Shown: positions 8,091 to 19,743, counted from the first letter of the stretch. The stretch: 48,627 nucleotides of DNA from Pseudomonadota bacterium (GCA_023391375.1 JAEWBB010000014.1:1-48627), one strand, 5' to 3'. The notes: generated by a model not told the origin, from the letters alone. Numbers and translations: made by a program.

Positions 8091-10094
8091 ATGGGCGTTG
8101 CGTGGATCTGGATCCTTTGGGCGCAGCAGGCGGCGGCCGCAGCGGCGGGTCCGGACATCGTGGTCACCGGCGAGCGGCATGCCCGGTCGAAGCAGCAGAC
8201 CGCATCGAGCGTCGTGGTCTACACGCCCGACCAGATCGATCGCCTCGGCGCGGCGGACCGGCTCGACACGCTCCTCGCCCTGACCCCGAACGTGCAAACC
8301 GGATCGGGCGGCGAGGCGCCGACCATTCGCGGCCAGGATTCGACCGGCGTCATCCGCGACCTGCCTGCCTTCCTCGGCGGCACCAAACCACGGACGACGC
8401 TCCAGGTGGACGGACGCCCTGCCGACTATTTCGAATTCATCTTCGGCCTCAATTCACTGTGGGACGTGGACAAGGTCGAGATTTTCCGCAGTCCGCAGAC
8501 CGTCACGCAGGGCCGCAACGCCATCGCCGGCGCAATCTTTGTCACGACCCGCGATCCCGCCGACCGCCCCGAGGCGCGAGCGCGGGCGATCCTTTCCGAT
8601 GCCCACCGTCGCCAGCTCTCCGCCAGCGCCTCGACCTCCCTCGTCGACGGCCTTTCGGCGCGGCTCGCCTTCGACTGGGGAAGAGTGCGGCCGTCGAGCG
8701 ACCTGGCCCACCTGCAGGTTGGGGCTTCGCCCGACATCGACAAGCAGGAACTGGCGCGCCTGTCGGTTAAGGCTGAGCCGTCGCATAGCCTCACCTTGCG
8801 TTCCACCCTCACCCGCAGCCACAGCCAGGCGCCACAATTCGTCGGCATCCGCGCGCCGTTCAGGGAGCGCAAGGACCCTAACGCCACCTACGGCGTGTTC
8901 GGCACCTGGGTTACTGCAGGGACCTTTCGCGCCGACTGGAGGATATCGCCCCGCGTGGACAGCGGAACAACGGTCACCCTGACAAAGGCCCGCTTCCGCC
9001 GCTTCGCGCCGCCCGGCCTGGGACAGGCCAAAGTGCGCAAGTCGACCGGGACGATCGAGCAGGTCTTGCGATGGAAGGCTTCGGATACGGTCGAAGGACT
9101 GGCCGGACTGCACGTCCTCGACGAGCGCACCGACCAGGTCATCGATATCAGCGCGCTGAGCGGGATCGGGATGTTCGACGATCACCAGACCAGTTTCGGC
9201 CTGTTCGGAGAGGTCGACTGGAAGCCGGTGCCGACCCTCGAACTGCAGGTCGCCGGCCGCCTGCAACGCGACCGCCAGGACCGTTCCGGTGCCATCCGCG
9301 GCGCGCGGACCAACGCCTCGCTCGACTATCGCGGGCGGTTCGACGCCTTCCTGCCGAAGGTCAGCTTCTCGTGGACCCCGGAGCCTACACTGACGCTTGG
9401 CGCGATGGTCCAGAAGGCCAGCAATCCCGGCGGGTCGACCTTACTGCTCAACGGCGTCGTCGACCGCTACGACGCGGAGAGCCTGTGGGACGCGGAAATC
9501 TTCGGCCGTGGGCGCAACACACGCTCCACGCTTCATTGGTCGATCAACCTCTTCGACCAGCGCTTCCGCAATGCGCAGCGCACGCTCCGCTCGGAAGTGC
9601 CATCGCCGTCGGGTCCTGTGACAATCAGCGAACTCGCCAATGCGCCGCGCGCGCGGGCACGCGGTGCAGAGGCCGAACTCCAATGGCGCGCTTCGCCGTC
9701 GCTCAGCCTGAATGTCGGCGTCGGCCTGTTATGGACCCGCCTGACCCGCACTTTGCTTCCAAGCGACCCGATACGCGGCAACCAGTTTCAACGCGCGCCG
9801 CACATGTCTGTCGCGGCGGGTGCCGACTGGCGACCGGTGCCGCGGCTGACCCTGTCCGCCACGGTGCGGGGGACGAGCGGCTACTTCAGCGACGACCTCA
9901 ATACACCGTCGCTCAGGATTGGATCGGGTGCACTCGCCGAGGCTAAGCTACGATACGACGCCGGACCGGCGTCGGTCGGCATCTACGCGCGCAACCTGTT
10001 CGATCGTTACGCCATCAACTTCTACCAGAACCCGACGCTGGCGACGGCCCCGGACCCGCGCGAAGTCGGCATCGGAATCGCCAGTAGCTTCTAG
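8091..10094 (+). CDS. TonB-dependent outer membrane receptor
   Basis: 667 residues, start ATG behind GGGGGTGG. A short hydrophobic N-terminus with Ala-rich cleavage region is followed by a TonB-box-like DIVVTGER and a plug domain (residues ~35-150; TIRGQDSTG, VEIFRSPQTVTQGRNAIAGAIFV). The rest is a beta-barrel ending in GIGIASSF, a C-terminal Phe typical of Bam substrates. It imports a ligand (siderophore, heme or another large nutrient) across the outer membrane using TonB energy; the ligand is not evident. Its 3' end overlaps by 4 nt the convergent regulator gene, and a Slam-type gene lies beyond that regulator, so the three may form one uptake unit. The start overlaps no other gene; TTTGGCCAAA lies ~40 bp upstream but is too short to call an operator. 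Confidence 0.9.
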   Translation: MGVAWIWILWAQQAAAAAAGPDIVVTGERHARSKQQTASSVVVYTPDQIDRLGAADRLDTLLALTPNVQTGSGGEAPTIRGQDSTGVIRDLPAFLGGTKPRTTLQVDGRPADYFEFIFGLNSLWDVDKVEIFRSPQTVTQGRNAIAGAIFVTTRDPADRPEARARAILSDAHRRQLSASASTSLVDGLSARLAFDWGRVRPSSDLAHLQVGASPDIDKQELARLSVKAEPSHSLTLRSTLTRSHSQAPQFVGIRAPFRERKDPNATYGVFGTWVTAGTFRADWRISPRVDSGTTVTLTKARFRRFAPPGLGQAKVRKSTGTIEQVLRWKASDTVEGLAGLHVLDERTDQVIDISALSGIGMFDDHQTSFGLFGEVDWKPVPTLELQVAGRLQRDRQDRSGAIRGARTNASLDYRGRFDAFLPKVSFSWTPEPTLTLGAMVQKASNPGGSTLLLNGVVDRYDAESLWDAEIFGRGRNTRSTLHWSINLFDQRFRNAQRTLRSEVPSPSGPVTISELANAPRARARGAEAELQWRASPSLSLNVGVGLLWTRLTRTLLPSDPIRGNQFQRAPHMSVAAGADWRPVPRLTLSATVRGTSGYFSDDLNTPSLRIGSGALAEAKLRYDAGPASVGIYARNLFDRYAINFYQNPTLATAPDPREVGIGIASSF

Positions 10095-11644
10095 TTGCGG
10101 ACCAGTTCGAACGGGACGCGGCGGAGCCGCCAATAGTCCATCAGGCCGGCTTCCCGGCACAAGCCTTCGAAACGCGGGTCATGACGAACGGCGCGCATCG
10201 GCGGCGTGAAAAGCCATTGCGTTTGCCGCCAGCTGGTCGAATTGGCCAACGTGTCTCGCTTCCCGCGTGACACGTTGGCGATCAGCGGGCCTTTCGACAG
10301 GATCAGCCCTTCGACGATCTCGAATGCTGTATCGACTTGGCCAAGGGCGCCCATCGCCAATGCGCCCGAACCCGCCTGGGCCAAGCTTTTGCGCGCCGTT
10401 GCGACAGCGGCGTCGCGGGCGGCCGCGACGTTCGATGGCGTCGGTTCTTTCAGCGCCTTCAGCAGCACCGGCCATTGCGACACGCGTGACCAGTCGACTT
10501 GCGGTGGCCGCGCACCGTCCGCCAGCATGGAAAGGGCGGCGTCCGTACGGTCATTGAAGGCAAGAATCTGCAAGCGCGCCTGCCAGACATACAGATGCTG
10601 CGGCCACTGCTGGATCAGGCGCTCGCTGATCTTGAGCGCGTCCTCGTTGCGACCGAGTATCCACGACTTCAGCGCTTTCCGAAACTTCGGCACGATCGCG
10701 AGCGGCGCAAGGCGAATGGCCGCTTCGTTGACCTGCCAGCTGTCCATCGTCCGCCCGGCCGCTTGCAGCAGAAAGACAAGATCCGACATGGCGAAGGTGG
10801 CCTCCGGGACAGGGCCGGCTTCGGTAATAATGGCGCGCAGCGCGTCCTCCGTTTCCGCCAGTCCCAGGACTGCCCGGTTGAGGTTGAGCATCGCGAGTCG
10901 CGCATTGGGCTCCGTCGTATTGGCAGCGATCGCCCCTTCCGCGAAATGCTGCGCCTCCGCCAACGCGTCGGGTCTCGGCGAGGTCCTGAAGTCGTCGGAT
11001 CGGGTGATCAGGAAGGCCAGCAATCCCGCGGCTCGCGCATCGCTGGGGTCTTTCGCCAAAAGTCGCCGCAGGCGGTCCTTGGCCGGATCGTTGCTGTTCG
11101 CGCCCGCATCGCTGCTGTTCGGTCCGGCCGTCATCGCCTCACCAAGCGCAGCGTCATATTCCAACGACGAAGGCGAAGGTCGCCGCGTGAACCAGACTGC
11201 GCCGCCGAGCGCGGCGAGGGCAGCGACCCCAGCGCCCGCGCCCAACGCGCTCCTGCGCGTGATCTTGGACGCAGGCCCATCTTCGACGCTGAATTCGTTC
11301 AGCATGTAGCCGGTGCGAGGGATGGTCTGAAGTTGCAGTCGGTCCGGCGCCATCGCCACGACCTTGCGGACGCCGGCCACCGCACGGTTAAGGCTGTCGT
11401 CTCCGACTGCAGCCCCGGCCCAGACCTCGTCGAACAGTTCGTTGCGCGTGACGACGCGGCCGCGTGCCCGGGCGAGGAGGATGAGGACCTGCATCACGCG
11501 GGGTTCGAGCGTGAGCGACCGCGTAGCGATTTCGACCCGTCGCTCGGCCGGACGCACGGTCAGGCCGCCGATCTCGAAATCCGGCTCCCGGTTGACGTCT
11601 GACGCGGTCAGCATGCCCCCAGCAATGCCCCTTTCACCGTCCAT
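10091..11644 (-). CDS. Membrane-anchored winged-helix transcriptional regulator with TPR-like periplasmic region (CadC/ToxR-like layout)
   Basis: 517 residues. Residues ~22-118 form an OmpR/PhoB-type winged helix (LTLEPRVMQVLILLARARG, RNELFDEVWAG, TIPRTGYML). Residues ~132-155 are one hydrophobic segment (ALGAGAGVAALAALGGAVWF) directly preceded by Arg-Arg. The remaining ~350 residues are Ala/Leu-rich helical repeats resembling TPRs. This is the layout of one-component regulators that sense outside the membrane and bind DNA inside. It sits between the TonB receptor (convergent, sharing CTAG at 10091-10094) and the Slam-type gene (divergent), so it is a candidate regulator of both. An alternative start is the Met at 11614; neither start has a good ribosome binding site. 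Confidence 0.75.
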   Translation of the reverse strand: MDGERGIAGGMLTASDVNREPDFEIGGLTVRPAERRVEIATRSLTLEPRVMQVLILLARARGRVVTRNELFDEVWAGAAVGDDSLNRAVAGVRKVVAMAPDRLQLQTIPRTGYMLNEFSVEDGPASKITRRSALGAGAGVAALAALGGAVWFTRRPSPSSLEYDAALGEAMTAGPNSSDAGANSNDPAKDRLRRLLAKDPSDARAAGLLAFLITRSDDFRTSPRPDALAEAQHFAEGAIAANTTEPNARLAMLNLNRAVLGLAETEDALRAIITEAGPVPEATFAMSDLVFLLQAAGRTMDSWQVNEAAIRLAPLAIVPKFRKALKSWILGRNEDALKISERLIQQWPQHLYVWQARLQILAFNDRTDAALSMLADGARPPQVDWSRVSQWPVLLKALKEPTPSNVAAARDAAVATARKSLAQAGSGALAMGALGQVDTAFEIVEGLILSKGPLIANVSRGKRDTLANSTSWRQTQWLFTPPMRAVRHDPRFEGLCREAGLMDYWRLRRVPFELVRN

Positions 11645-11724
11645 CGGCGTTTCATCGGCACATCATCATGGCCCTTTCGACCGCATCGGACAAGCATGCT
11701 CGTCCGGTTCGAGGAGGGCGAGTA

Positions 11725-13008
11725 GTGGCACTTTTCTTGGCATTGGCGCTGGCGGCGAGCGAGCCCGCGACCGTCCGGCTGAACGCGTCGCAGGCGCTGG
11801 CCGCCGCTGCGTATTTCGAGAAGTCGGGCGACAACCGGACCGCGCTACGACTGCTTTCGGGCCTCGAGCATGATCCCTCGCCGCGAGTCCGGGCCGAGGC
11901 ATTGGCCCGCCGCGCCGCGATCGTCACTCAAAGCGGCGGCAAGGCGGAAGCGGCGGTCCTCCTGCGCCGCGCAGTCGACACCCTGCCACGATCGGGTCCG
12001 CTCCGCCTGCGCTTGGCCCAAATTCTCGATTCGCAGGGCGATATCGATGGCGCGCGTCGGCAGGTGCGGGCCGCGCAAGCGATCGGCCTCCCGCCGGATA
12101 TCGCCCGCAAGATCGGCCGCTACGCCGGCTCGCTCCGAACCCGAGCGCCCTATGGCTGGTCGGTCGGCATCGCCATCGCCCCGGACAGCAACATCAATCG
12201 CGCCACCGCCCTCGACCATGTTGGAACGGTGATTGGCGACTTCACGATCGACGGGGCGAGCCGTTCGAAATCGGGCATCGGGCTTGCGACGGACCTGTCG
12301 GCCTTCGGCCGGGTGACGTTGGCCGAAGGCCTGCGCTGGCAGCTGCGCGGCGCGGTCCACAGCGACCGCTATAGCGATCAGGCGTTCAACCGGACGAACG
12401 CCACCATCGCTATCGGCCCGGAATTCAACTGGGGCCAAACCCAGGTCGGGATCACCGCCAGCATCCAGCCGCAGTGGCTTGGCGGAAAAATCGTCCAGTC
12501 CGTCCGGGCCATCGGGGCCGACGCTTATCGACCCGTCGGGCGGCGCACCGCCGTGTCGACAGCATTGTCGCTCGCCAGCGTCGACAACCGGCTCAACGAC
12601 CTCCAGGACGGCCGCCTCGCCGGCGCAAGCATCGCGGTCGACCGCGCCTTGTCGTCGACCGCCGGTCTTCGCCTGTCCCTCTCCGGCGCGCGATTTGCCG
12701 CCTCCGATCCGGGCTACTCGACACGCTCGGTCGATCTTGGCCTGGCCGGTTGGCTCGATCTGGGGCGAGAGACTCTGTTCGCCTCGGGCGGCATCGGCCG
12801 GTTGCGGGCGGACGAACGGCTCGCCCTTTTCCCCGAACGCCGCCGCGACCACTCGTATCGGGCGTCAGTCGGCATCACCAGCCGGCGGATCGAGCTGCTG
12901 GGGTTTTCGCCCTTCGCCCGGCTCAACATCGAGCGAAATGCAAGCACGATCGAGATCTGGGACACGAAGCGCCGCCGCCTCGAATTCGGCGTGTCGCGGG
13001 CGTATTGA
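11725..13008 (+). CDS. Slam-type surface lipoprotein assembly modifier (TPR plus DUF560 beta-barrel)
   Basis: 427 residues from GTG 11725, chosen because GAGGAGGG lies ~8 nt upstream and the protein then starts with a good signal peptide (ALFLALALAA). A longer ATG start at 11668 lacks a ribosome binding site. Mature residues to ~150 are TPR-like helices (ALRLLSGLEHD, AAVLLRRAVDTLPRSGPLRLRLAQIL). The rest is an outer-membrane barrel beginning GWSVGIAIAPDSNIN, the characteristic first strand of Slam/DUF560 proteins, and ending in GVSRAY. In Neisseria, Slam proteins move lipoproteins such as TbpB and HpuA to the cell surface beside a TonB receptor. A TonB receptor lies in the same cluster here but no candidate client lipoprotein is visible, so the client is unknown. 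Confidence 0.8.
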   Translation: MALFLALALAASEPATVRLNASQALAAAAYFEKSGDNRTALRLLSGLEHDPSPRVRAEALARRAAIVTQSGGKAEAAVLLRRAVDTLPRSGPLRLRLAQILDSQGDIDGARRQVRAAQAIGLPPDIARKIGRYAGSLRTRAPYGWSVGIAIAPDSNINRATALDHVGTVIGDFTIDGASRSKSGIGLATDLSAFGRVTLAEGLRWQLRGAVHSDRYSDQAFNRTNATIAIGPEFNWGQTQVGITASIQPQWLGGKIVQSVRAIGADAYRPVGRRTAVSTALSLASVDNRLNDLQDGRLAGASIAVDRALSSTAGLRLSLSGARFAASDPGYSTRSVDLGLAGWLDLGRETLFASGGIGRLRADERLALFPERRRDHSYRASVGITSRRIELLGFSPFARLNIERNASTIEIWDTKRRRLEFGVSRAY

Positions 13009-13020
13009 GAGAGGGGCGGC

Positions 13021-13110
13021 TGGCGGAGACGGAGGGATTCGAACCCTCGATACAGTTTCCCGTATGACGCTTTAGCAAAGCGTTGGTTTCAGCCACTCAC
13101 CCACGTCTCC
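13021..13110 (-). tRNA. tRNA-Ser (anticodon GCU)
   Basis: Acceptor stem GGAGACG/CGTCTCC pairs perfectly (13104-13110 with 13025-13031), discriminator G at 13024, CCA encoded at 13021-13023. The anticodon stem ACGCT/AGCGT encloses loop TTGCTAA, giving anticodon GCT. A long variable arm (CATACGGGAAACTGTATC) marks it as a class II tRNA, and the T-arm is GAGGGTTCGAATCCCTC. It reads AGC/AGU serine codons. Confidence 0.95.
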
Positions 13111-13129
13111 GGATGCCGGCGTTCGCGGG

Positions 13130-13158
13130 GCCTTAGCGAAGGCTTTGGCGGCGTTCAA
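13130..13158 (-). promoter_or_regulatory. Possible promoter of tRNA-Ser
   Basis: On the minus strand TTGAAC (13153-13158) and TAAGGC (13130-13135) are separated by 17 bp, placing transcription start roughly 12 nt before the tRNA 5' end. The -10 match is weak, so this rests on spacing and position. Confidence 0.3.
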
Positions 13159-13220
13159 CCGCAACATGCAACGATTTGCCCTGCCCCGCATTGTCCGGTG
13201 AAAGGAACAGGGGTGTAACG

Positions 13221-13982
13221 ATGGACCGCGTACCAACTCGCGGCGTCCCGCCGGTGGCGGACGCCTTCAACGGCAACCAGCTCCTCTCCACGCTCGACGC
13301 GCAGACGCGCGACCATTTGGGCGAGCATGTCGAGATCGTGATGCTACAGGACGGCGACATCGTCCTGACGCCCGGCGACAACGTCGTTCGCTCGGTCTTC
13401 CCGTTTGGCCGAACCACCGTGTCGCTCGTGGTCGACGTCGATGACCGGCGATCGGTCGAAGTCGCGTCGATCGGCCGCGAAGGCGCGGTCGGCGGGATCG
13501 TCAGCTGCGGCGATGTCCCCGCCTTCAGCCGCGCCGAGGTCATTGTCGGCGGCCCGGCCGCGATCGTGCCGATGGCAATCCTCGAAGACATCAAGGGCCG
13601 CTCCGGCCATGTGAAGAACCTGTTCTGCCGATTTGCCGACTATCTGCTGGCGCAAATCATGCAGTCGGCGGCCTGCAACAGTTTCCACCCGATCGAGGCG
13701 CGGACCGCGCGCTGGCTGTTGATCGCCGACGATCGCGCCGGACCGAAGCTCGAATTGACCCAGGAAGCACTGGCAAGGCTGCTCGGCGCGCAACGGACGA
13801 CCATCAACGCCGTGATTGGCCAGCTGGAACGCGACGGGCTGATCGAGGTACGGCGCGGCGCGGTGTCGGTCCACGACCGTGCGGGCCTCGAAGGCCGCGC
13901 CTGCCTTTGTTACGACCGGGTCGAGAAATTCTTCGGCGCGGTCATCGGCAAGGACGGCCGCGGCGATTTCCGGAACCGCTAG
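13221..13982 (+). CDS. Crp/Fnr family transcriptional regulator
   Basis: 253 residues from ATG 13221, preceded by an AAGGAACAGGGG purine stretch; an upstream in-frame start at 13176 adds 15 residues without support. Residues ~20-140 are a cyclic-nucleotide-binding-type beta-roll (MLQDGDIVLTPGD, SIGREGAVGG). Residues ~150-235 hold a helix-turn-helix (LTQEALARLLGAQRTTINAV, LERDGLIEVRRG). The N-terminal cysteine cluster of oxygen-sensing FNR is absent, so an iron-sulfur FNR role is unlikely. The effector is unknown. Its stop shares CTAG (13979-13982) with convergent pyrC. Confidence 0.85.
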   Translation: MDRVPTRGVPPVADAFNGNQLLSTLDAQTRDHLGEHVEIVMLQDGDIVLTPGDNVVRSVFPFGRTTVSLVVDVDDRRSVEVASIGREGAVGGIVSCGDVPAFSRAEVIVGGPAAIVPMAILEDIKGRSGHVKNLFCRFADYLLAQIMQSAACNSFHPIEARTARWLLIADDRAGPKLELTQEALARLLGAQRTTINAVIGQLERDGLIEVRRGAVSVHDRAGLEGRACLCYDRVEKFFGAVIGKDGRGDFRNR

Positions 13983-14995
13983 GCAAGCGCCCAACCGAAA
14001 CGCCCGCCGGCGTTGAACGGCACCAGTCCATCCACCTCGTCCGGCACCGCGACCTCGGCACGGCGAAGCGTGAGGGTCTCATCATGGGGCGGCAGGCCGT
14101 AGAAGGCCGCGCCGTTGAGGCTGGCGAACGCTTCGAACCGGTCCAGTGCGCCATCTTCGTCGAACATCGTCGCATAGGCCTCGAGGGCGTAGGGCGCGTT
14201 GAAGATACCGGCGCAGCCGCACGCGCTTTCCTTGGCCTCACGGGCGTGCGGAGCGCTGTCGGTGCCAAGGAAGAATTTCGCGCTCCCCGAGGTTGCGGCG
14301 GCGCGGACGGCGGCGCGATGCTCCTCGCGCTTGAGGACCGGCAGGCAGTAAGCGTGCGGGCGCAGGCCACCTGTGAACAGCGCATTGCGGTCCCATGCCA
14401 TGTGCTGCGGCGTCACGGTCGCGCCGACGTTGGCGGGCGCACTTTCGACGAACTGGACCGCGTCGCGGGTCGTCACGTGCTCCAGCACGATCTTGAGGCC
14501 CGGCAAGTCGCCAACAAGGGGTGTGAGGATGCGGTCGATGAACACCGCCTCGCGATCGAACACGTCGACGTCCGGCGACGTCACCTCGCCATGGACGCAC
14601 AGCACCATGCCGATGTCCTGCATCCGCTCCAGCGCCGGCATGACATTCTTGATGTCGGTGACGCCGCTGTCCGAATTGGTGGTAGCGCCCGCCGGGTAGA
14701 GCTTGGCCGCGACCCATACGTTCTCGGCATGGCCGCAAGCTAGCTCGTCCGGGTCGCTGTTATCCGTCAGGTAGGCGGTCATCAGAGGCGTAAACCCCTC
14801 GCCCGCTGCCGCCACGATCCGGTCGCGGTAGGCCGCCGCCTGCGCCACCTTGGTCACCGGCGGCGACAGGTTGGGCATGATGATCGCCCGGCCGAACTGG
14901 CGGGCGGTATATGGGGCGACCTTCTCCAGCATCGGGCCGTCCCGCAGGTGGACGTGCCAGTCGTCGGGGCGGCGGATGGTGATTGTTTCGCTCAC
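13979..14995 (-). CDS. pyrC: Dihydroorotase, class II
   Basis: 338 residues, GTG start with GGGAGGCGG immediately upstream. It cyclises N-carbamoyl-aspartate to dihydroorotate in pyrimidine synthesis. The metal-binding HVH motif is at residues 14-16 (DDWHVHLRDG). AAKLYPAG contains the carbamylated lysine expected in the family, and later HGE, LEHV and GTDSAPH supply further metal and catalytic ligands. Length is normal for bacterial PyrC. It is divergent from the ygfZ-like gene with only 22 bp between the starts, so the two promoters must overlap or lie inside the genes. Confidence 0.95.
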   Translation of the reverse strand: MSETITIRRPDDWHVHLRDGPMLEKVAPYTARQFGRAIIMPNLSPPVTKVAQAAAYRDRIVAAAGEGFTPLMTAYLTDNSDPDELACGHAENVWVAAKLYPAGATTNSDSGVTDIKNVMPALERMQDIGMVLCVHGEVTSPDVDVFDREAVFIDRILTPLVGDLPGLKIVLEHVTTRDAVQFVESAPANVGATVTPQHMAWDRNALFTGGLRPHAYCLPVLKREEHRAAVRAAATSGSAKFFLGTDSAPHAREAKESACGCAGIFNAPYALEAYATMFDEDGALDRFEAFASLNGAAFYGLPPHDETLTLRRAEVAVPDEVDGLVPFNAGGRFGWALA

Positions 14996-15017
14996 GCCGC
15001 CTCCCTAGCTAAAGGCG

Positions 15018-15740
15018 ATGCCCCAATCCACTGCTAGTGCCACCACCCTCACCGACCGTGCCCTCGTCCGCCTTTCCGGCGATGATGTGCGCGGCTTCCT
15101 GAACGGTCTCGTCACGCAGGACGTCAGCGGCGAATTGCCAGTCTGGGCCGGCCTCCTGACGCCGCAGGGCAAATGCCTGTTCGACTTCATCGTCTGGGCG
15201 GATGGCGGCGACCTGCTGCTGGACGTGGCGGCGGCGGACGCCGAGGCGTTGGTGAAGCGGTTGTCGATCTATCGTCTGCGCCGTGCCATCACGATCGGGA
15301 TCGACGACAGCGTCGCCGTGCACTGGGCGGCCGAGGCCGACGGAGGTGCGCCCGATCCGCGGCTCCCAGATCTCGGACAGCGCTGGCTCGCCCCTGTCGC
15401 CGACCCCGCGACCGGCTGGTTCGACCACCGCCTCCACGTCGGCGTATGCGAGGGGGATGAGCTGAAGGACCTGCTCTGGCTCGAGTGCAACGCGGTCGAG
15501 CTGAATGGCGTCAGCTTTACGAAGGGATGCTTCGTCGGGCAGGAGAACACGGCCCGGATGAATTGGCGGCAGAAGGTCAACCGGCGGCTGTTCGTGGTCG
15601 AGGGCGACGGCGGCGACAAGGCCCGCGCCGCCTATCCCGACCTCGGCCTCGCGGTCGTGCATGCGCGGATTGACGCCGTGCCGGACGGCGCGATCCTGCC
15701 CGATTGGCTCAGGCGCGCGCTTTCGTCGCCATCCGAATGA
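15018..15740 (+). CDS. ygfZ: YgfZ/GcvT-domain folate-binding protein (Fe-S cluster assembly factor)
   Basis: 240 residues, start ATG with AAAGGCG just upstream. The family signature KGCFVGQE is present, with the conserved Cys at residue 171. YgfZ/IBA57-type proteins bind tetrahydrofolate and help build or repair Fe-S clusters in certain enzymes. Aconitase, a [4Fe-4S] enzyme, is encoded nearby on the other strand, which fits but does not prove a link. The last 32 nt overlap antisense with the 3' end of the small membrane protein gene. Confidence 0.9.
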   Translation: MPQSTASATTLTDRALVRLSGDDVRGFLNGLVTQDVSGELPVWAGLLTPQGKCLFDFIVWADGGDLLLDVAAADAEALVKRLSIYRLRRAITIGIDDSVAVHWAAEADGGAPDPRLPDLGQRWLAPVADPATGWFDHRLHVGVCEGDELKDLLWLECNAVELNGVSFTKGCFVGQENTARMNWRQKVNRRLFVVEGDGGDKARAAYPDLGLAVVHARIDAVPDGAILPDWLRRALSSPSE

Positions 15741-15963
15741 GCGCGGTCAGGCCAATTCCGACCCAGACCACGTTAAGGATTGCCGAGGGCCACGCGCCGT
15801 TCCAGCCGGAATTGAGGATGAAACCGGCCGCGCCGATCACGTTCATCCACTGGTAGGCCGGGTCCTTGGCCGTCAGCCTGCCTGCGGTCAGCAGGAAATA
15901 GCTGGCGAGGATGGTGACGGCGCCGACCCAGCCGACGACCTCCACCCAGACCCCGATCGTCAT
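15709..15963 (-). CDS. Small membrane protein, CBU_0592-like
   Basis: 84 residues with two to three hydrophobic segments (WVEVVGWVGAVTILASYFLL, VIGAAGFILNSGWNG, AILNVVWVGIGLTAL). The pattern, including the QWMNVIGA segment, matches the CBU_0592 family of small bacterial inner-membrane proteins of unknown function. It begins 16 nt after the acnA stop, likely co-transcribed, and an inverted repeat spans that gap. Its 3' end overlaps the ygfZ-like gene in antisense by 32 nt. Confidence 0.75.
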   Translation of the reverse strand: MTIGVWVEVVGWVGAVTILASYFLLTAGRLTAKDPAYQWMNVIGAAGFILNSGWNGAWPSAILNVVWVGIGLTALIRMATKARA

Positions 15964-15979
15964 GCAGCCAGCAATCTCG

Positions 15980-18658
<2,679 letters not shown>

Positions 18659-18765
18659 GGGCGACGGTTCCTCGTTTCGAATTTTTGAGGCCGCGCCGGG
18701 CGGAATCGCTGAAGAAGCGCGGCGGTTGGCGCGCCCCTAGCAGCTACGCCGGTTCATGACAAAGG

Positions 18766-19743
18766 CTAGAGCCAGCCTTTCCGCTTGGCCCAAAAGTAGG
18801 GGAGGATGGCGCTCAAGAGCATCGCGAGCACCGCCAGCGGATAGCCGTCGACCCATTTGAGTTCCGGCATATGCTCGAAGTTCATGCCGTAGATGCCGGC
18901 GATCAGTGTCGGCGGCATGAATACCACCGCGAACACGCTGAACAGCTTCATCACATTGTTCTGCTCGAGGCTGATGAGGCCAAGGCTGGCGTCGAGCAGG
19001 AAGGTCAGATTGTCGCCGAGGAAATTGCTGTGGTCGGCCAGCGCCTGCGCGTCGGCCACGAGGCTTTTGATGTGACGGCGGTGGAAATGCTCGTCCTCCA
19101 GCGCGGCGGTCGTCGGCAGGAAAGTCAGCAGCCGCAGGCCGCTCAGCGCCCCTTCGCGCAGCAAGGCCAGGGTACGCTGGGCCTTGCCGATCCGCATCAG
19201 CAGCGCTTCCAGCCGCAATTCGGGCGCCGTGCCCTTGCGATGGGTGTGCTGCTTGAAGATGCGTTTCGAAATGCCGTCGATCTCATGGCCGAGCACTTCG
19301 AACTCGTCCGCCAGCCGATCGATGACCGCGTCGAGCAAGCGGACCAACATACCCTTGGCATCGCCGGCCAACTCCGGATCGGCGTACAGATGTTCGGCGA
19401 AAATGATGAACGGCTTGGGATCGACATAACGGACGGTGACGAGGTGATTGTCGGTCAAGATGAACCCGATCGGATCGTTGCCCGCCCGATTCTCGTTCAT
19501 GCCGTAAAGAACCGACATGGTCATGTAAGCCCGCTTGCCCTTCTCATAGAGCCGGCTCGAAGGTTCGATCTCCAGTAGCTCGTCGCGGGTCGGAATGTTG
19601 GTGCCGACCAGTTTCTCGGCCAGCTTTTCCTCTTCGTGCGTCGGGTTGAGCAGGTCGACCCAGATCACCTCCGGCGGCAATTCGCCGAGCGTGGCGGGGT
19701 CGACCGGCTTGGTCGGACAATCGGGGCCGAACAGGCGAAGCAT
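18766..19743 (-). CDS. corA: CorA-type magnesium/cobalt transporter
   Basis: 325 residues from ATG 19743 (MLRLFGPD); a start 12 codons upstream is possible but unlike the family. The large N-terminal cytoplasmic domain is followed by two C-terminal transmembrane helices. The pore signature YGMNF is present with GMN at 286-288, followed by the MPEL loop. The C-terminus is basic (WAKRKGWL). Pentameric inner-membrane channel for Mg2+ and related divalent ions. It is divergent from the DUF2585 gene with 64 bp between starts. Confidence 0.93.
   Translation of the reverse strand: MLRLFGPDCPTKPVDPATLGELPPEVIWVDLLNPTHEEEKLAEKLVGTNIPTRDELLEIEPSSRLYEKGKRAYMTMSVLYGMNENRAGNDPIGFILTDNHLVTVRYVDPKPFIIFAEHLYADPELAGDAKGMLVRLLDAVIDRLADEFEVLGHEIDGISKRIFKQHTHRKGTAPELRLEALLMRIGKAQRTLALLREGALSGLRLLTFLPTTAALEDEHFHRRHIKSLVADAQALADHSNFLGDNLTFLLDASLGLISLEQNNVMKLFSVFAVVFMPPTLIAGIYGMNFEHMPELKWVDGYPLAVLAMLLSAILPYFWAKRKGWL

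Noticed and set aside
13221..13982. Oxygen-sensing FNR
   Set aside because: The cysteines present are not in the N-terminal cluster arrangement that binds an Fe-S cluster.
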